A stretch of DNA of 64,000 nt from CAVWUA01 sp963758025 (GTDB taxonomy: Bacteria; Planctomycetota; Planctomycetia; Isosphaerales; Isosphaeraceae), in NCBI GenBank assembly GCA_963758025.1, contig CAVWUA010000001.1:372001-436000 (forward strand), read 5' to 3'. Of the stretch, positions 49,689 to 61,025 are shown in pieces. The position numbers were made by a program, and so were the translations under genes. The notes under the pieces were generated by a model that had not been told where the DNA came from, did not search any database, and was given only the letters and a program-made list of their open reading frames with translations. Each line of letters starts with the position of its first letter. Within the stretch, counting starts at the first letter, position 1.

Positions 49689-51182
49689 ATGCTTGGATTT
49701 ACCGTTCGGACGCTTGCTCTGCGGCGCGTGACGCGGATGGCCCCGGAGCAGGTCGAGGAGATCCAGCAACGCCGGCTCACGGCCCTGGTGCGTCGAGCGG
49801 TTGAGCGTACGCCGTTCTACCGGGAAAAGTATCGCGGGATCGATCTCGAACATTTCACGCTGGCCGACCTGCCGCCGACGAATAAAACCGAGCTGATGGC
49901 CGATTTTGACCGGTCCGTGACCGATCCCCGGGTGCGTCGGGCCGACCTCGAACGATTCGTGGATGACCCGGCCAACGAGGGCCGCTTTTTCCTCGGGCGG
50001 TACGCGGTCAGCCACACGTCCGGCAGCCAGGGGCAGCCGATGTTGATGGTCCAGCCCCGGCGGCTCCTGGAGCTGTTCTTCGGGCTTCAGATGACCCGGG
50101 GCAACGCCCGCACGCCGAGCAATTCCGAGGCCGTCCGCCGCCTGCTCGATCCGGCGCGGCTGGCGATCGTCACCTTGAAACGTGGGTTCTACCCGTCGGC
50201 CTCCATGTTCGAATACATGCCGGGCGTGGTACGCCGGTATATGAAGATCCTCTGGCTCTCGCAGACCGATCCCGACGTGATCGAGCGGCTCAATGCCTTC
50301 CGCCCGAACGTGCTGACGGGGTATGCCGGCGTGCTGGAGATGCTCGCGCTGGAGGCGGAGGCCGGGCGATTGCGGCTCGCCCCCGAGCTGCATCAAATCA
50401 CCAACAACAGCGAGGTCCTGACCGACCGTGCGCGTATCCGGATCGAGACGGCGTTCGGCCAGCGTGTCATGAACAACTACGCGACCGGCGAATGCCCGTT
50501 TCTTTCCAACGGCTGCCGGACCGACCACGGAGCGCACGTGAATGCGGACTGGTCGATCCTGGAGGTCGTCGATGAGTCCAACCGGCCGGTGCCTCCGGGC
50601 ACGCCGGGGACGAAGGTCCTGATCACGAACCTGGCGAACACCGTTCAACCGATCATCCGTTACGAGATCGGCGACGTGGTGACGATGGCCGGCGAGCCTT
50701 GCCGTTGCGGCTGCCCACTGCCCCGCGTCGAACGGATCGACGGCCGTACCGCCGATGCCTTCTGGATTCAGGACGGATCAACCTACCGCCAGATGATCAA
50801 CAGCGTCTTCAAGAACGCCTTTGATTACACGCGAGAGGTCCGCGAGTGGCAGGCCGTCCAGCACGCGCGGAACCGGATCACGGTGCGTCTGGAACTCCTC
50901 CCCGGCGCGTCCCTGGACGAACCCCACGCCCGCCGCGCGCTCGATCGGCAACTTGGAATGTACGGCTTTCTCGGCAAGGTCGATGTCGCCCTGGAGGTTG
51001 TGCCCCGCCTGGAGGCCGACGCGAAATCAGGGAAGTTCCGCCGAATCGTCAGCCTGGTCGGTCATCCCGCCGATCTACCCTCCCACACCCGGGTCGATCC
51101 GGCGGAATCGCCGCGGCCGATGGGGCTGTCCGGGGAGATGGTGGAGCGGGATGGATCGCGGGCGGAGCGGGATGGCGTTTGA
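49689..51182 (+). CDS. PaaK-like (phenylacetate-CoA ligase/F390 synthetase family) AMP-forming ligase
   Basis: A 497-residue adenylate-forming enzyme. The N terminus (LVRRAVERTPFYREKYRGID) and LPPTNKTELM are typical of PaaK-like proteins. The AMP-binding motif is SHTSGSQGQPM, a variant of TSGTTG; later come ITNNSEVLTDRARIRIETAF, YATGECPFLSNGC (the Y-x-x-T-E-type motif) and IRYEIGDVV. A C-terminal domain ends near GKFRRIVSLVGHP, which contains a plausible catalytic Lys. Its tail is polar and acidic. Substrate unknown. ATG has AAAGGAT about 8 bases upstream. Confidence 0.85.
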   Translation: MLGFTVRTLALRRVTRMAPEQVEEIQQRRLTALVRRAVERTPFYREKYRGIDLEHFTLADLPPTNKTELMADFDRSVTDPRVRRADLERFVDDPANEGRFFLGRYAVSHTSGSQGQPMLMVQPRRLLELFFGLQMTRGNARTPSNSEAVRRLLDPARLAIVTLKRGFYPSASMFEYMPGVVRRYMKILWLSQTDPDVIERLNAFRPNVLTGYAGVLEMLALEAEAGRLRLAPELHQITNNSEVLTDRARIRIETAFGQRVMNNYATGECPFLSNGCRTDHGAHVNADWSILEVVDESNRPVPPGTPGTKVLITNLANTVQPIIRYEIGDVVTMAGEPCRCGCPLPRVERIDGRTADAFWIQDGSTYRQMINSVFKNAFDYTREVREWQAVQHARNRITVRLELLPGASLDEPHARRALDRQLGMYGFLGKVDVALEVVPRLEADAKSGKFRRIVSLVGHPADLPSHTRVDPAESPRPMGLSGEMVERDGSRAERDGV

Positions 51183-51188
51183 TCCCGA

Positions 51189-51692
51189 TCACCACCACCC
51201 CAGCATCCCACCCAGCTTGACCAGGATGACGGTGATGGAGACGGCGGCCATGGTGATGACGGCGACGAGCACGCCGGCGGTGGCGATCTCGCGAGCGACG
51301 CAGAGGCGAGGCTCCTCGGGATCGCCCACGGCGCGGGCCAGGGTGTCGATGGCGCTATTGGTCAATTCCGCGATCAGGACCAGGGCGGTCGAGAGCACGA
51401 GCAGGCACCACGAGGATGGCCCGACGCCGAGCAGCCCGGCGGTCAAGGCGATCAAGAGCCCCCGGTAGGCGTGGGCGAAGAAGCTGGAATCCCCTCGCAT
51501 GGCGTGCTTCAGGCCGCGCAGGCCGGCGGCGAACTTGGCCCGCATCGTCGGGCGTCCGGCGCGGGCCAGCCACTGCGACGGGGGCTCTTCCAGCGAGGCG
51601 ATCCGCGCATCGATCAGGTCCAGGTTGTAGGTATCGTCTGCTCCGTTGGCCGGTTCGTGCCGGGGCCAGTCGGAGGGGTGGGTCGTGCTCAT
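51189..51692 (-). CDS. dgkA: Diacylglycerol kinase (DgkA-type) membrane protein
   Basis: A 167-residue protein with about 60 polar N-terminal residues and then three hydrophobic helices. Family features: FAAGLRGLKHAMRGDSSFFAHAYRGLLIALTA at the amphipathic front, the active-site region LVLIAELTNSAIDTLARAVGD (Glu and Asn), and a final helix ATAGVLVAVITMAAVSITVIL. DgkA phosphorylates diacylglycerol or, in some bacteria, undecaprenol. The E. coli enzyme is about 120 residues, so the polar extension is additional. It is convergent with the PaaK-like gene, 6 bp apart. Confidence 0.88.
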   Translation of the reverse strand: MSTTHPSDWPRHEPANGADDTYNLDLIDARIASLEEPPSQWLARAGRPTMRAKFAAGLRGLKHAMRGDSSFFAHAYRGLLIALTAGLLGVGPSSWCLLVLSTALVLIAELTNSAIDTLARAVGDPEEPRLCVAREIATAGVLVAVITMAAVSITVILVKLGGMLGWW

Positions 51693-51729
51693 CGTAACGG
51701 GTTTCACTCCCCTATGAGCCAGGGTCACG

Positions 51730-54700
51730 TCATTGTCGAGGCGCGAACCGGGAATCGAACCGGGCCATCCCGCCGGCGGAGCCCAGACGCAGGCTCGGGC
51801 TCAACCGCGGCGCCAGCTCGAAGCCGAACATGTAGCTGTTCCGCTGCGGGTCGACCGTCAGGCCGACGAGGTCAGGAAGTCCGTGCCGATCTTCGTCAAG
51901 GAGAACGTCGAACCGAGCAGGATCTGGTTGCCGAAGTCGTAGGATGAGGAGAACATGCCGTACCACTTCGGGCTGAGCCAGTAGCTGAACGTCGCGTTCA
52001 GGGCCGACGTGGCGATCGGTCCGGAGTTGATCACCGAGTACCCGAAGAAGATGTTCCCGCGGGGCGGGCGGTTGATCGAGATCCCGCTCGTGATGGCGGT
52101 CAGGCCGAACGGGTCGGGCGAACGGCGTGTTCTTGTTCGTCGGCCGGTGATGTCCCAGAACTCGAACCAGCCGTAGGAGAGGAGGCTCGTGCGGTCGCCG
52201 ACGAACCATTCCCAGTTGTACGTGTTCTGGCCGAACGGCTTGCCGAAGTTGTCGCGATTGGCCTGCGGGAAGTAGGTCGTATCGAGGTCAAAGATCATGT
52301 AGTCGATGATTCGCCGCCGCCCTTCCGGCCCGCGCTTGGTCTGGAGCCGCTGGTGGATGCCCATGCGCAGGGTCTCCATGTCCCCCTGCACGTCGGTCGT
52401 TCCGGTGATCGGCGAGATCGTCCGGCGCATGGTCAGCAAGACCGGGCTGTACTGCGCCGGCAGCACGTGACTGGTGAACTGCGACAGGGCGAAGTATCGG
52501 CGGACGAACTCATACGTGTTGTCGTCCAGATCGTCCTGAATGCCGATTCGTTCGATCGGCAGGGTCGAGTAGGCGTTGCGGTAGTCGGCCACGAAGTTGA
52601 TCTTGTGGGCCAGGCCGTGCAGGTTCATCAACTCGCTCTCGACGTCGGGGAAGAGCTTCCAGATCATGACGTCGGCCCGGGCGCCATAGGCCCCCCAGGC
52701 GCGGCCGAGCGTGGACCCCTGCGGCGCCGCGGACCAGCGACTGCGGCGGCAGGAGCGGGCCGTACTGGAGCGGCGGCAGGGATTGTTGGTACTGGTTGTC
52801 CCAGCCGACGAGCTGCCCCTGGGCGTACGGAACGATCCGGAGGAAGTCCAGGTTGATCGGCAAGTCGATCTCGTGGCTCGTCCAGAGCCGCCCCGTCTTG
52901 AGCGGCTGGCTCGTCAGGGAGACCGGGTCATACGGCAGGAAGGCGAAGACGTCCGGGTTGGCGACCTCGACGGCCGTGTGGGTGTTGGCGTAATCGACGC
53001 CCCAGTCCTGGAAGTAGGTGAACCGCTGGAAGATGGGGGCGTCGCCCAGGCGGAAGTAGTCGATCTTCGGGAACCACTGCGTCTCGGTCTGCCAGGGGAG
53101 CAGGTTCGCCTCGGTCAGCCCGGTGAGCGCCCGGTTCTCGCTCTGCCAGATCAGGTAGGCGAGGTTGGTTTGGTCCAGACCGGTGTCAAAGAGCCGCTTG
53201 TAATACTGCTCCAGGAAGTGTCGGTCGGAGACATACGAGCCTTCGAGCTGGAGCCGGAAGTCCTCGTCGAAGAAGCCGCCCCCCTCGATCAAGGACTGCA
53301 TGTGCCGGGTCTGGAACCGACCGCGGAAATCCTGGAACGGCGGCACATTGGAGCGGTCGAAGAGGCGGCCCTGGAGTCGTGGCGGGGCGTTGGTGACGAT
53401 GGCGGGGCCGCCGCCCAGGGTATCCCAGCCGTGATCCTTCAGGCCCCAGATGTCCAGATAGCCGAAGTAGGGGTAATCCCGTTCGGGTCGATTGCGGTCC
53501 CGGTTGTACGGGTCGGTGATGTTGTCGATCAGGTCGCGGCCGAACCAGCCGATTTCCGTGCCGGCGGCGAACCCTCGGTAGCTCAGGTAGTCCAGGTCGA
53601 GGTTCCAGGTGTCGATGAACGCCGGCTTGCGTACCCCGAGGAGCTTGAACATGCTCCAGTCGGTCAGAAATTGCTGGCCGAAGTAGTTGTTCGCCCGGAA
53701 CTGGATCTGGCGCAGCGGCGGGTCGAGGTCGTCGGTATCGGTCAGGATGCGCGGCCAGTAGAAGACGGGGACATCGCCGATGAAGTAGAAGTTCTGCCGG
53801 GCGTCGATCCGCCAGACCTTTTCCTTCGGCGCGGCGGGATTGTCGGGATCGCCGACCGGCATCCCCGTGACCGGGTTGGTCAGCGGGTCGGTAGCGCTCG
53901 GTCAGATCCACGGATCGGCTCACGAACCGATAGCCGGGGACCGGGAACCGGCTGCCGGTCAACAGCGTGCGCTCGGCGCGGATCAGGGTCGGGCCGAACA
54001 GGGGCTTGCCCTCGGGGGTCCGGCCTTCATAGGGCCGGTACTGCTGAATCCAGGCCCCCTTGGTCTTCACGGGAGCGATCAGGTGGCTATCGAACAGGTT
54101 CAGCTCGGCTTCCTCGCCGAAGTACCACTCGGTACGGAAGTCGTAGTAGAACTCGCTGCGCCTCGACGACCGTCTGGTCGCCGTCGCCGGCGACTTCCTG
54201 CTTGTCCTGCTTGAAGAGCACGTTGCCCTGAAGGTAGACCTCCAGGGGCTGATCCGGGTTCTGGTCAAGCTGGCCGGTCGCGTCGCCGGGGTTGAGTGGC
54301 GGCTTCTCCCCCTTGAGGTCCAACCGGGTCCAGAGCACGGCATTCTCAGCCGAGATATCGATGATGCCCCGCCCCGGCACGAAGCCGACCAGGCTGACGC
54401 CGCCCCGGATCACGATGATCGTGGTCACCCCATCGGAAGCGGTGAGCGTCTCGACGGAGAACTGCCGGCCGCTATCCCGAGGGGCGATATTGATGATCCG
54501 GCGCGTCGCGGCGGACACCACCGCGAAGGGCGAACCCGCTTCCCGAGGGGCCTGCGGACGTTCCAGGGGCACGCTCGGCACCACTTCCGGAGGCGGCAGG
54601 AGCTCTCCCTCGTCCTCGGGGACTTCGAGAAAACCCGGGGGCGGAACCGGACCAAGTTCTTCCCCGATCGCCGGCATGTCTTCGGGGAGGAGGTCGGGGG

Positions 54701-55516
54701 CCAGCGCATCGGGGACCGGCGGCGAGTCGTCCAGCGTCGGCGCATCGGCCGGCGGGATCGGTACGGGGTCCGGCCCCGGCAGGAATCCGGGCAAGGGTTC
54801 GTCCGCCCCGCCCGGAAACTGGGCCTGCTGAACGGCCGGGTCGATCTCCGGCGCGTCCGCCACTTCCGGTGTCGCGGCTCGCGGCATCGCCGGGTCGAAC
54901 TCCGGCAAGGGCTCGGGCGGCAGCAAGGGAGGGGCATTCGACGGCTCGACCCGAGCGACGGTCGCCGCGACGGGTACCGGGGCCGGCCTCGGCAGATCGC
55001 CCCAGCGGACAGGCGTCTCGTGATTCGGCGGGAAGGCCCGCGCGAGCGTCGGGGCCACATCCGGCGGTGCCTGGGGCACGCGTTCCGGCCTCCCTCGCTC
55101 GTACGTCTTGATCTGGACCTGGCCCAGCGTCCCGCGCATGGCCCGTATCGCCCGAACGAATTGCCCCGGCGCGGCCGTGTCGCTCGCGTGACCTTCGGCG
55201 TAAACCGTGATCTGGTAGGTGGTTGCTTCGTCACGACGAAGGCTGTCGATCTGCACGACCGCGTGGTCCTGCGCAGACCCTCCGCCCCCTGGAAGATGGC
55301 GGCCTGGCCTTCGAGAAGGACCCAGCGTCGCGGACCTTCGTCCCAGTAACGGACACGGTCGGCGGCCAGCTCGATCGGTTCATCCGTCGCCACCGGCGCG
55401 TTGAGGACAGGCCCCTCCTCGCCCGACACCGGGACGGTCGCCATCGAGGCGACAATCACCAGCGCGATCCAGGCAGGATGCCGGGCTCGACCGTCTATCT
55501 GGACGTGACCCCGCAC
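51730..55516 (-). CDS. LptD-like outer-membrane LPS assembly protein (about six frameshifts)
   Basis: About 1260 residues. A signal segment (HPAWIALVIVASMATVPVSG) leads into an OstA-like part (IELAADRVRYWDEGPRRWVL...EGQAAIF). Then a proline/acid-rich stretch of about 150 residues follows, with PPLLPPEPLPEFDPAMP and GPVPPPGFLEVPEDEG, before OstA/LptA-like folds (ISAENAVLWTRLDLKG, EVYLQGNVLFKQ). The rest is a LptD-type barrel with many Asn, Tyr, Trp and Gly strands (DTWNLDLDYLSYRGFAAGTE; NYFGQQFLTDWSMFKLLGV). Breaks lie near 55255, 54165, 53890, 52725, 52135 and 51870. GTG 55516 is the best start I see; an ATG at 55657 is an alternative. It would insert lipopolysaccharide into the outer leaflet. 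LptE is not seen. Confidence 0.85.
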
Positions 55517-55831
55517 GGCGTTTACCCCCACGTTCGCCCTCGTGGCCGGTCGGGACGGCCTTCCCTGGCCGTACCCGAGTCTCCGGGCCTCCTCGTCGTG
55601 CAGGCCGTTCGTAAAGGTGTCGTTCGTGATGGCCAGGAAGTGATCTGGACGGGACATGCGGCGGGAAATTAGCCAGAACGCCCCCATCGGTCAACCCGAG
55701 AGCCGTAAAGATCCGCCGAACCGCGAAATTCGGGCGAGATCTCGGGGCAAGACCTCAAGCTCGCGCCGTCGGATTGCCGATAAGAACCTGTTTGGCAAGG
55801 ACCGCGAATCGAGGCGTCGGATGGTAGCGAC

Positions 55832-58809
55832 TCAGGCGATGACGTGGCGGGGCTTCGGTTCCTTGAAGTCGCCGCGACGCGACGGGTTCAGGCCGTAGCC
55901 GAGGCTCAGCAGCTTCACTGGGTGGAGGGTCCGCTTGGTGCAACCCCTGCTCCATCTGCATCCGGCAGGTGCCGCATTCGGTCGAGCCGAGCTCGATGTC
56001 CGCGATCGCGCAGGCGGTCGCGCAGGCCGCGACCGGCGCGGAGCGAGGTGCGGAAGTTGCGCGCGGGCCAGGCCGTACGTCCCGGCCATGCCCGAGCAGC
56101 CGCGGTCGATGAACTCGACGTCCAGCCCCGGGATCTGGCGGATCAGGTCGAGACCCGGGCGTGCCGACGTCCAGGGCGCGGAGGTGGCACGGCTGGTGGT
56201 AGCCGACCTTCGCATGCAAGCGGCACGTCGGGCGCGGCAAGGCCGCCGCGGGCGTCCAGCCCCGCGAGGTACTGCGCCCACGTCCATCGTGTTCTCGGCG
56301 ACGAGCGCGGCGTCGAGGTCGTCGGTCAGCCGGAGGGCTTCCTGCCGGAGCATCAGGGCGGCGGTCGGCTCGGAGCAGACGATCGTGTAGCCGTCGCGGA
56401 CGGCGTTGCTCAGGACGCGGAGGTTCGCCAGCAGGAGGTCGCGGGCGTGGTCCAGGTCGCCGGCCACCAGCGGCGGGCATCCCGCACCCCCGCTGGCCTT
56501 TCGGCACGAAGACGTTCACCCCGGCATGCTGGAGCACCGCCACGACCGACTCGGCCAGCTCCTGGTCGAAGTAGTTGGCGAAGATGTCGACGAAGTAGGC
56601 GACCCGCGGCCCGGGATCTTGCGGCCGGGGCCGTGGTCAGGCCGAGCCGCTCGGCCCGGCGGAGGAACGGCCAGCGCTGGGCGCGGGGCAGTCACGCGAT
56701 GCCGCGAGAGCCCGAACAGCCGCTCCAGCACCCAGCGGCTCCGGCGGCTCGCCAGCAGGGCGTTGCAGAGCGATCGGCAAGCCGGCTCGCCCATTGCGAC
56801 CAGAGCTCGACCCGAGAGAGCATCCAGTCGGTCGGCGGTCAGGCCGTGGTTCTCGACATACGCCGCCTTGGCCTCGAGCATCAGGCTGGAGACGTCGATG
56901 CCCGCCGGGCATTCGGAGCGGCAGAGGTTGCAGTGGACGCACAGGTCGGCGTTGGCCCGCAGCTCCTCGGAGCCCCAGGCTCGCGGGTCGATCGCGCCGG
57001 CGGCGATCTGCCGCAGCAGGTTGGCCTGCGCGCGTGGCGAGGCCGCCTCGGTCCGCGAGGCCGCGGAAGCGTCGGGCACATCCGCAGGCTCGGCTCCGGG
57101 CGTCCGGCAGTCGCCGCAGCCGTTGCACGCCGCGACTGCTCGGCCCGGCCGCGATCCGCCCAGCGCAGCGGGGCATTCAAGCACGGGCAAGGCCCCCTGG
57201 GTCGGCAGCTCGTCCGGCCGCCGGCTCGGTCCGCGCGCCGCAGGTCGCGGGTCATCAGGTGGGGGTCGTCGCCGACGACCTTGCCCGGGTTGAGGAGGTT
57301 CTGAGGGTCGAACGCGTACTTGATCTCGCGGAAGACGTGCGGCCAGCTCGCCGTACTGCCGGCGGACGAACTGCGAGCGGACCAGCCCGCAGCCGTGCTC
57401 GCCGGAGATCGTCCCGCCGAGTTCCAGCGCGGCCTCGTACACCTCGGTCGCCAGCGGTTCGAGCTTGGCCCGTCGCGCGGGTCGGCCAGGTCAGGAACGG
57501 CCGGGCGTGGAGCTGGCCCGGCGCCGGCGTGGGCGTGGATCGTCCAGTTGACGCCGTGCCCCTTGAGGATGTTCTGGAGCCGCTGGAGGAACTCGGCCAG
57601 CATCTCGGGCGGCACCGCCACGTCCTCGATCAGCGGCAACGGGCGCGACGCGCCCGCGATCGCGCAGCAAGAGCGGCTCGACGACCCGTCGCAGACCCAG
57701 CAGCCGATCGCCGTCGGCCCGGCGGGTCGTCTCGACCGGCTCGGCCACCAGCGGCCGCCTGGCGCAGGATGCGGTCGCCGAGCTCTGGGCCTTGCGGGCA
57801 ACGTCCGCCGGGTCGTCTCCCTCGAACTCGACGATCAGGGCCGCCTCGGCCGCCTCGGGAATCGACAGCCGCGAAACAGCGGGTCCGCGTCGCGGGCGAG
57901 GCTCAAACGCCGCCAGTCGAGCAGCTCGCAGGCCGAGGGGTTGTCCTCCAGGCAGGCGAGCGACCGCCTCAGCGGCGTCGACGAGCCGGCCGAAAGGCAA
58001 GAGCACCACCCCCTGCGCCGAGGGGATCGGCACGGTGCGCAGGGTCGCCTCCGTGACCAGGGCGAGCGTCCCTTCCGAGCCGACGATCAGCCGGGCCAGG
58101 TCCACGCCGTCGGGCTTGCCGACGTCCCAGAGGGCGTAGCCCGCGCGGTTGCGCGGAGCACTCGGACGCATGCGGGCGATCAGGTCGGCGTGCCATGCAG
58201 GTGCAGGGCAACCCGCCGGGTCAGGCCCGCCTTGAAGTCGACCGGCTCGGCGTCGGGTTCCGGCCAGGGCTCGCGGCCGAGCTCGGCGGTCTCGCCGTTG
58301 GCGAAGACGACCTCCAGCCGCTCGACCGCGTCGGCGGTCGTGCCGTAACGCAGCGAGCGCGTCCCGGCCGCGTCGCCGCCGATCATCCCGCCGATCGTCG
58401 CACGCTTCCGAGCCGCTGGGGTCCGGCCCGAGCCGCCGTCCCAGCGGGGCGAGCTGCGCGTTCAGGTCGTCGAGCACCACCCCCGGCTGCACGACGACGC
58501 TCTCGGGACGGATCTCGATGATCCGGCGCAAATGCCGGCTGAAGTCGATCACCAGGCCCGGCCCGAGGCACTCGCCCGCCAGGCCCGAGCCGGCCCCGCG
58601 GGCGTGCAGCGGGATCCCACGCTCGGCGGCGTACCGGACGATGACCGCCAGATCGGCCTCGAGTGCGCGGGGCGATCACCCCGAGCGGCTCGATCTCGTA
58701 GAGGCTCGCGTCGTGCGCGTACGGTGGAGCGCTCGACCGGCCGAACGCAGAGTTCGCCCTCGATCAGTCCTCGCAGATCATCATGAATGCGTGCGCGTTG
58801 TTCGTCCAC
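55832..58809 (-). CDS. Fused FAD-linked oxidase and Fe-S/CCG oxidoreductase (GlcD-GlcF type; many frameshifts)
   Basis: About 990 residues when repaired, with perhaps fifteen single-base breaks in 3 kb, the densest cluster in the window. Order of domains: FAD-binding PCMH (AAERGIPLHARGAGSGLAGE, HLRRIIEIRPESVVVQPGVV, GTRSLRYGTTADAVERL), FAD-linked oxidase C domain (LIVGSEGTLALVTEATLRTV), then 4Fe-4S motifs CNGCGDC and CVHCNLCRSECPAG, and C-terminal CCG-type domains (YHQPCHLRALDVG, DRGCSGMAGTYG). This is the fused D-lactate/2-hydroxyacid dehydrogenase layout seen in YdiJ-like proteins. It probably oxidises a 2-hydroxyacid and passes electrons to the respiratory chain. GTG 58809 has GGAGGG upstream. 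Product and break count are robust; exact residues are not. Confidence 0.82.
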
Positions 58810-58871
58810 GGTCCGGCCGCGCCCTCCGTCGGGTGCGAAAGGCGTCAAGAAGTCAAAACATCAATTCTCGA

Positions 58872-59375
58872 TCAGGAAGGCGGGATCGGCCCCGCCGAGC
58901 CTCGCCGCTGGCGCAGCTCCTCGATTCGGAGCCGCTCTTGCCGGTAACGCTCGCCGATCGCCAGGTCAAAGGGATGGAAGCGTCCGTCCGGGTTCGAACC
59001 ATCGCCCCGATACTGGCTCAAGCAACGGTAGCAGATGGTCACGTCGGTCACGAGGTAGAACAGCAGCAAGTCGAGCGCCGCCGTCGCCAGCAGCACGGCC
59101 AGGGCCCAGGCCGGCATGTAATAAAAGTAGAAGATCGTGCTCACGGCAAAACCCACGAGCACGATGGCCAGGCCGAGGCCGTGTGGGAAATCCTTCTGGA
59201 TATACAGATCAGGCGTGGCACAGAAGGGGCAGGCCCGCAGCGCGCCGTCCGACTCGAAGGCGTCGATATGCAGCCGTCGCGCGAAGCCGCAACGGCATTC
59301 GGCCACCTCGGCCGATTCCACGTCGAGAAGTCGGCCCGTGGCCTCGCACTCGGGACATTCGAACGTCATCTCCAT
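58872..59375 (-). CDS. Zinc-ribbon membrane protein
   Basis: A 167-residue protein. It has four Cys pairs: CPEC, CRCG and CPFC in the first 60 residues and CYRC near 115. Two hydrophobic helices lie between (GLGLAIVLVGFAVSTIFYFY and LAVLLATAALDLLLFYLV). The tail is basic and helical (GERYRQERLRIEELRQRRG). The layout suggests zinc-ribbon domains on the cytoplasmic side of a helical hairpin; function unknown. It lies 27 bp from the multi-span membrane gene upstream and 62 bp from the oxidoreductase gene downstream, all on the minus strand. Confidence 0.75.
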   Translation of the reverse strand: MEMTFECPECEATGRLLDVESAEVAECRCGFARRLHIDAFESDGALRACPFCATPDLYIQKDFPHGLGLAIVLVGFAVSTIFYFYYMPAWALAVLLATAALDLLLFYLVTDVTICYRCLSQYRGDGSNPDGRFHPFDLAIGERYRQERLRIEELRQRRGSAGPIPPS

Positions 59376-59402
59376 CTGGGAACGCCCGTCCTTTCAGTCA
59401 CT

Positions 59403-60192
59403 TCAGAAGGGAATACCGGTGTCGCGCGTCAGCACCATCGCGGTCAGTTCCCCAAAGAGAACGAGCGTCATCGCGATGTAGAGGATGCCCGTCGCCGATT
59501 GCGTGGAGCGAATCTGGACCGTCCGCCAGGCCATGTAGGTCGCCAGGATCGGCCCGGCCAGCCCCATCCCCCACCTGCATCGCCAGGAACAGCGACACAC
59601 TCGACCCGTCCGGTGACGTCAACCCGCTGGCCCCGACACGAGTCCCGGCACCTGCGATCAACAGCAAGATCGTCCCCACGCCGGTATGAACCGTCCGCAC
59701 CCCCAGGCCCCACGCCATGCACCGTACGAACCGCTTCAAGGGGTCGATCGACATCGCCGGAGAGGTCAGGTAATAGTGGCCCAGCAACATCGCCGTCAGG
59801 GTGGAGCCGAGCAGAAACGCCGATTCCAGAGGCCCCGGCACCCACAACATCCAGCGGCGCGGGTCGCTTCGCCATGCGGCGCCGATCAACATTCCCGCCG
59901 TGACAACGACAATGCCGACCGTCACCGGCAGGCCGATCCGCCGCACGCCCAGGCCCCAGCCGACCGAGCCGACATAGGCTAATAATGCCCCGCCGATCGT
60001 CGCATAGAGGAAGACCGGCTCCGTTCCCTCACGCCAGACGAAGATCCCCGCGAGAACGAGCAGGCCGAGGATCACGAGGCAATGCGTGCGGAAGAAGGCC
60101 GGCGGGACGGTCTTCCAGGGGGTCAACAACAACAAGACCGCAAGGCCCCCCGAGAGCCGGAGGGCGAAGTCGGCCAGCATCGGCAGCGTCAT
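59403..60192 (-). CDS. Multi-span membrane protein (one frameshift)
   Basis: About 262 residues with eight or so hydrophobic helices, including LRLSGGLAVLLLLTPWKTVP, THCLVILGLLVLAGIFVW, VTVGIVVVTAGMLIGAAW and ESAFLLGSTLTAMLLGHYYL, then a final LAGPILATYMAWRTVQIRST and TGILYIAMTLVLFGELTA. The break near 59575 lies in the sequence AMQVG. No motif is recognised; planctomycete homologues are uncharacterised. It starts 33 bp after folE ends and overlaps nothing, so a shared transcript is plausible. Confidence 0.75.
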
Positions 60193-60225
60193 GGATCGGC
60201 CTCGGCGAGCGGCGGCGGGGTCCTG

Positions 60226-60888
60226 TCACGACTTCTGGCTATTGTGGATCAACGACAGGAACTCCGCCCGCGTCGCGTGCTTCTCGCGGAAGGCCCCGAG
60301 CATCGCGCTGGTGACGAACGTGCTGCCCGGCTTGCGGACGCCCCGGATCGTCATGCAACTGTGCGTCGCCTCGATCACCACGGCCACCCCCTTGGCGTCC
60401 AGTTCACTCATCAGGAGGCTTGCCGCCTCCTGCGTCAGCCGCTCCTGCAACTGTGGCCGGCGTGCCAGCGCATCCATGACACGGGGGATCTTCGACAGGC
60501 CGACCACCTGCCCCCTGGGGATGTACGCGACGTGCGCCTGGCCGGTGAACGGCAGCAGATGGTGCTCGCAGAAGCTGGCGAACTCGATGTTCTTGACCAC
60601 GACCATCTCGTCGTATTCCTGCGTGAACAGCTTCCGGAGATGGACGGCGGGATCTTGATGCAGCCCCTGGAAGACCTCGGCATACATCCGAGCAACGCGA
60701 TCCGGAGTTTCGACCAAGCCTTCGCGGTCAGGATCTTCACCGACCGCCAGCAGGATCTCACGCACGGCGCGGCGAATTCTTCCCTCATCGACCGGACCTC
60801 GAAGCACGGCGTCGAACGAATCATCCAGCGCATCGTCCGCTGGACAGCTACGAGCCGGGTCGTTCGATTGAGGGCCGTTGGAGGACAT
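60226..60888 (-). CDS. folE: GTP cyclohydrolase I FolE
   Basis: A 220-residue enzyme that converts GTP to 7,8-dihydroneopterin triphosphate for folate or other pterins. Seen: RRAVREILLAVGEDPDREGLVETPDRVARMY, the zinc site in ASFCEHHLLPFTGQAHV, VVGLSKIPRVMDALARRPQ, and the second zinc Cys in EATHSCMTIRGVRKPGS. The C terminus REKHATRAEFLSLI is typical. About 35 extra polar residues precede the fold. ATG 60888 is chosen as the last candidate before it. It is the first gene of a minus-strand run with two membrane proteins. Confidence 0.95.
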   Translation of the reverse strand: MSSNGPQSNDPARSCPADDALDDSFDAVLRGPVDEGRIRRAVREILLAVGEDPDREGLVETPDRVARMYAEVFQGLHQDPAVHLRKLFTQEYDEMVVVKNIEFASFCEHHLLPFTGQAHVAYIPRGQVVGLSKIPRVMDALARRPQLQERLTQEAASLLMSELDAKGVAVVIEATHSCMTIRGVRKPGSTFVTSAMLGAFREKHATRAEFLSLIHNSQKS

Positions 60889-61025
60889 GGCAAGAACTCT
60901 TGACAAGGCGGGAGGGCGGTGGTTCGACACACTTTGCAAATCGCGGCCACCCTTGGATTTCCGTTCGTTTTCGGAATGGTATTCTAAGGGGAAAACCAGA
61001 CAAAATCAAGCGGATGGGCCGGTGA

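Noticed and set aside
51741..51766. tRNA T-arm-like sequence (reverse complement of GGTTCGATTCCCGG)
   Set aside because: The stem does not pair properly, no acceptor, D or anticodon arm fits around it, and the stretch is in frame with the C terminus of the LptD-like protein (MARFDSRFAPRQ).
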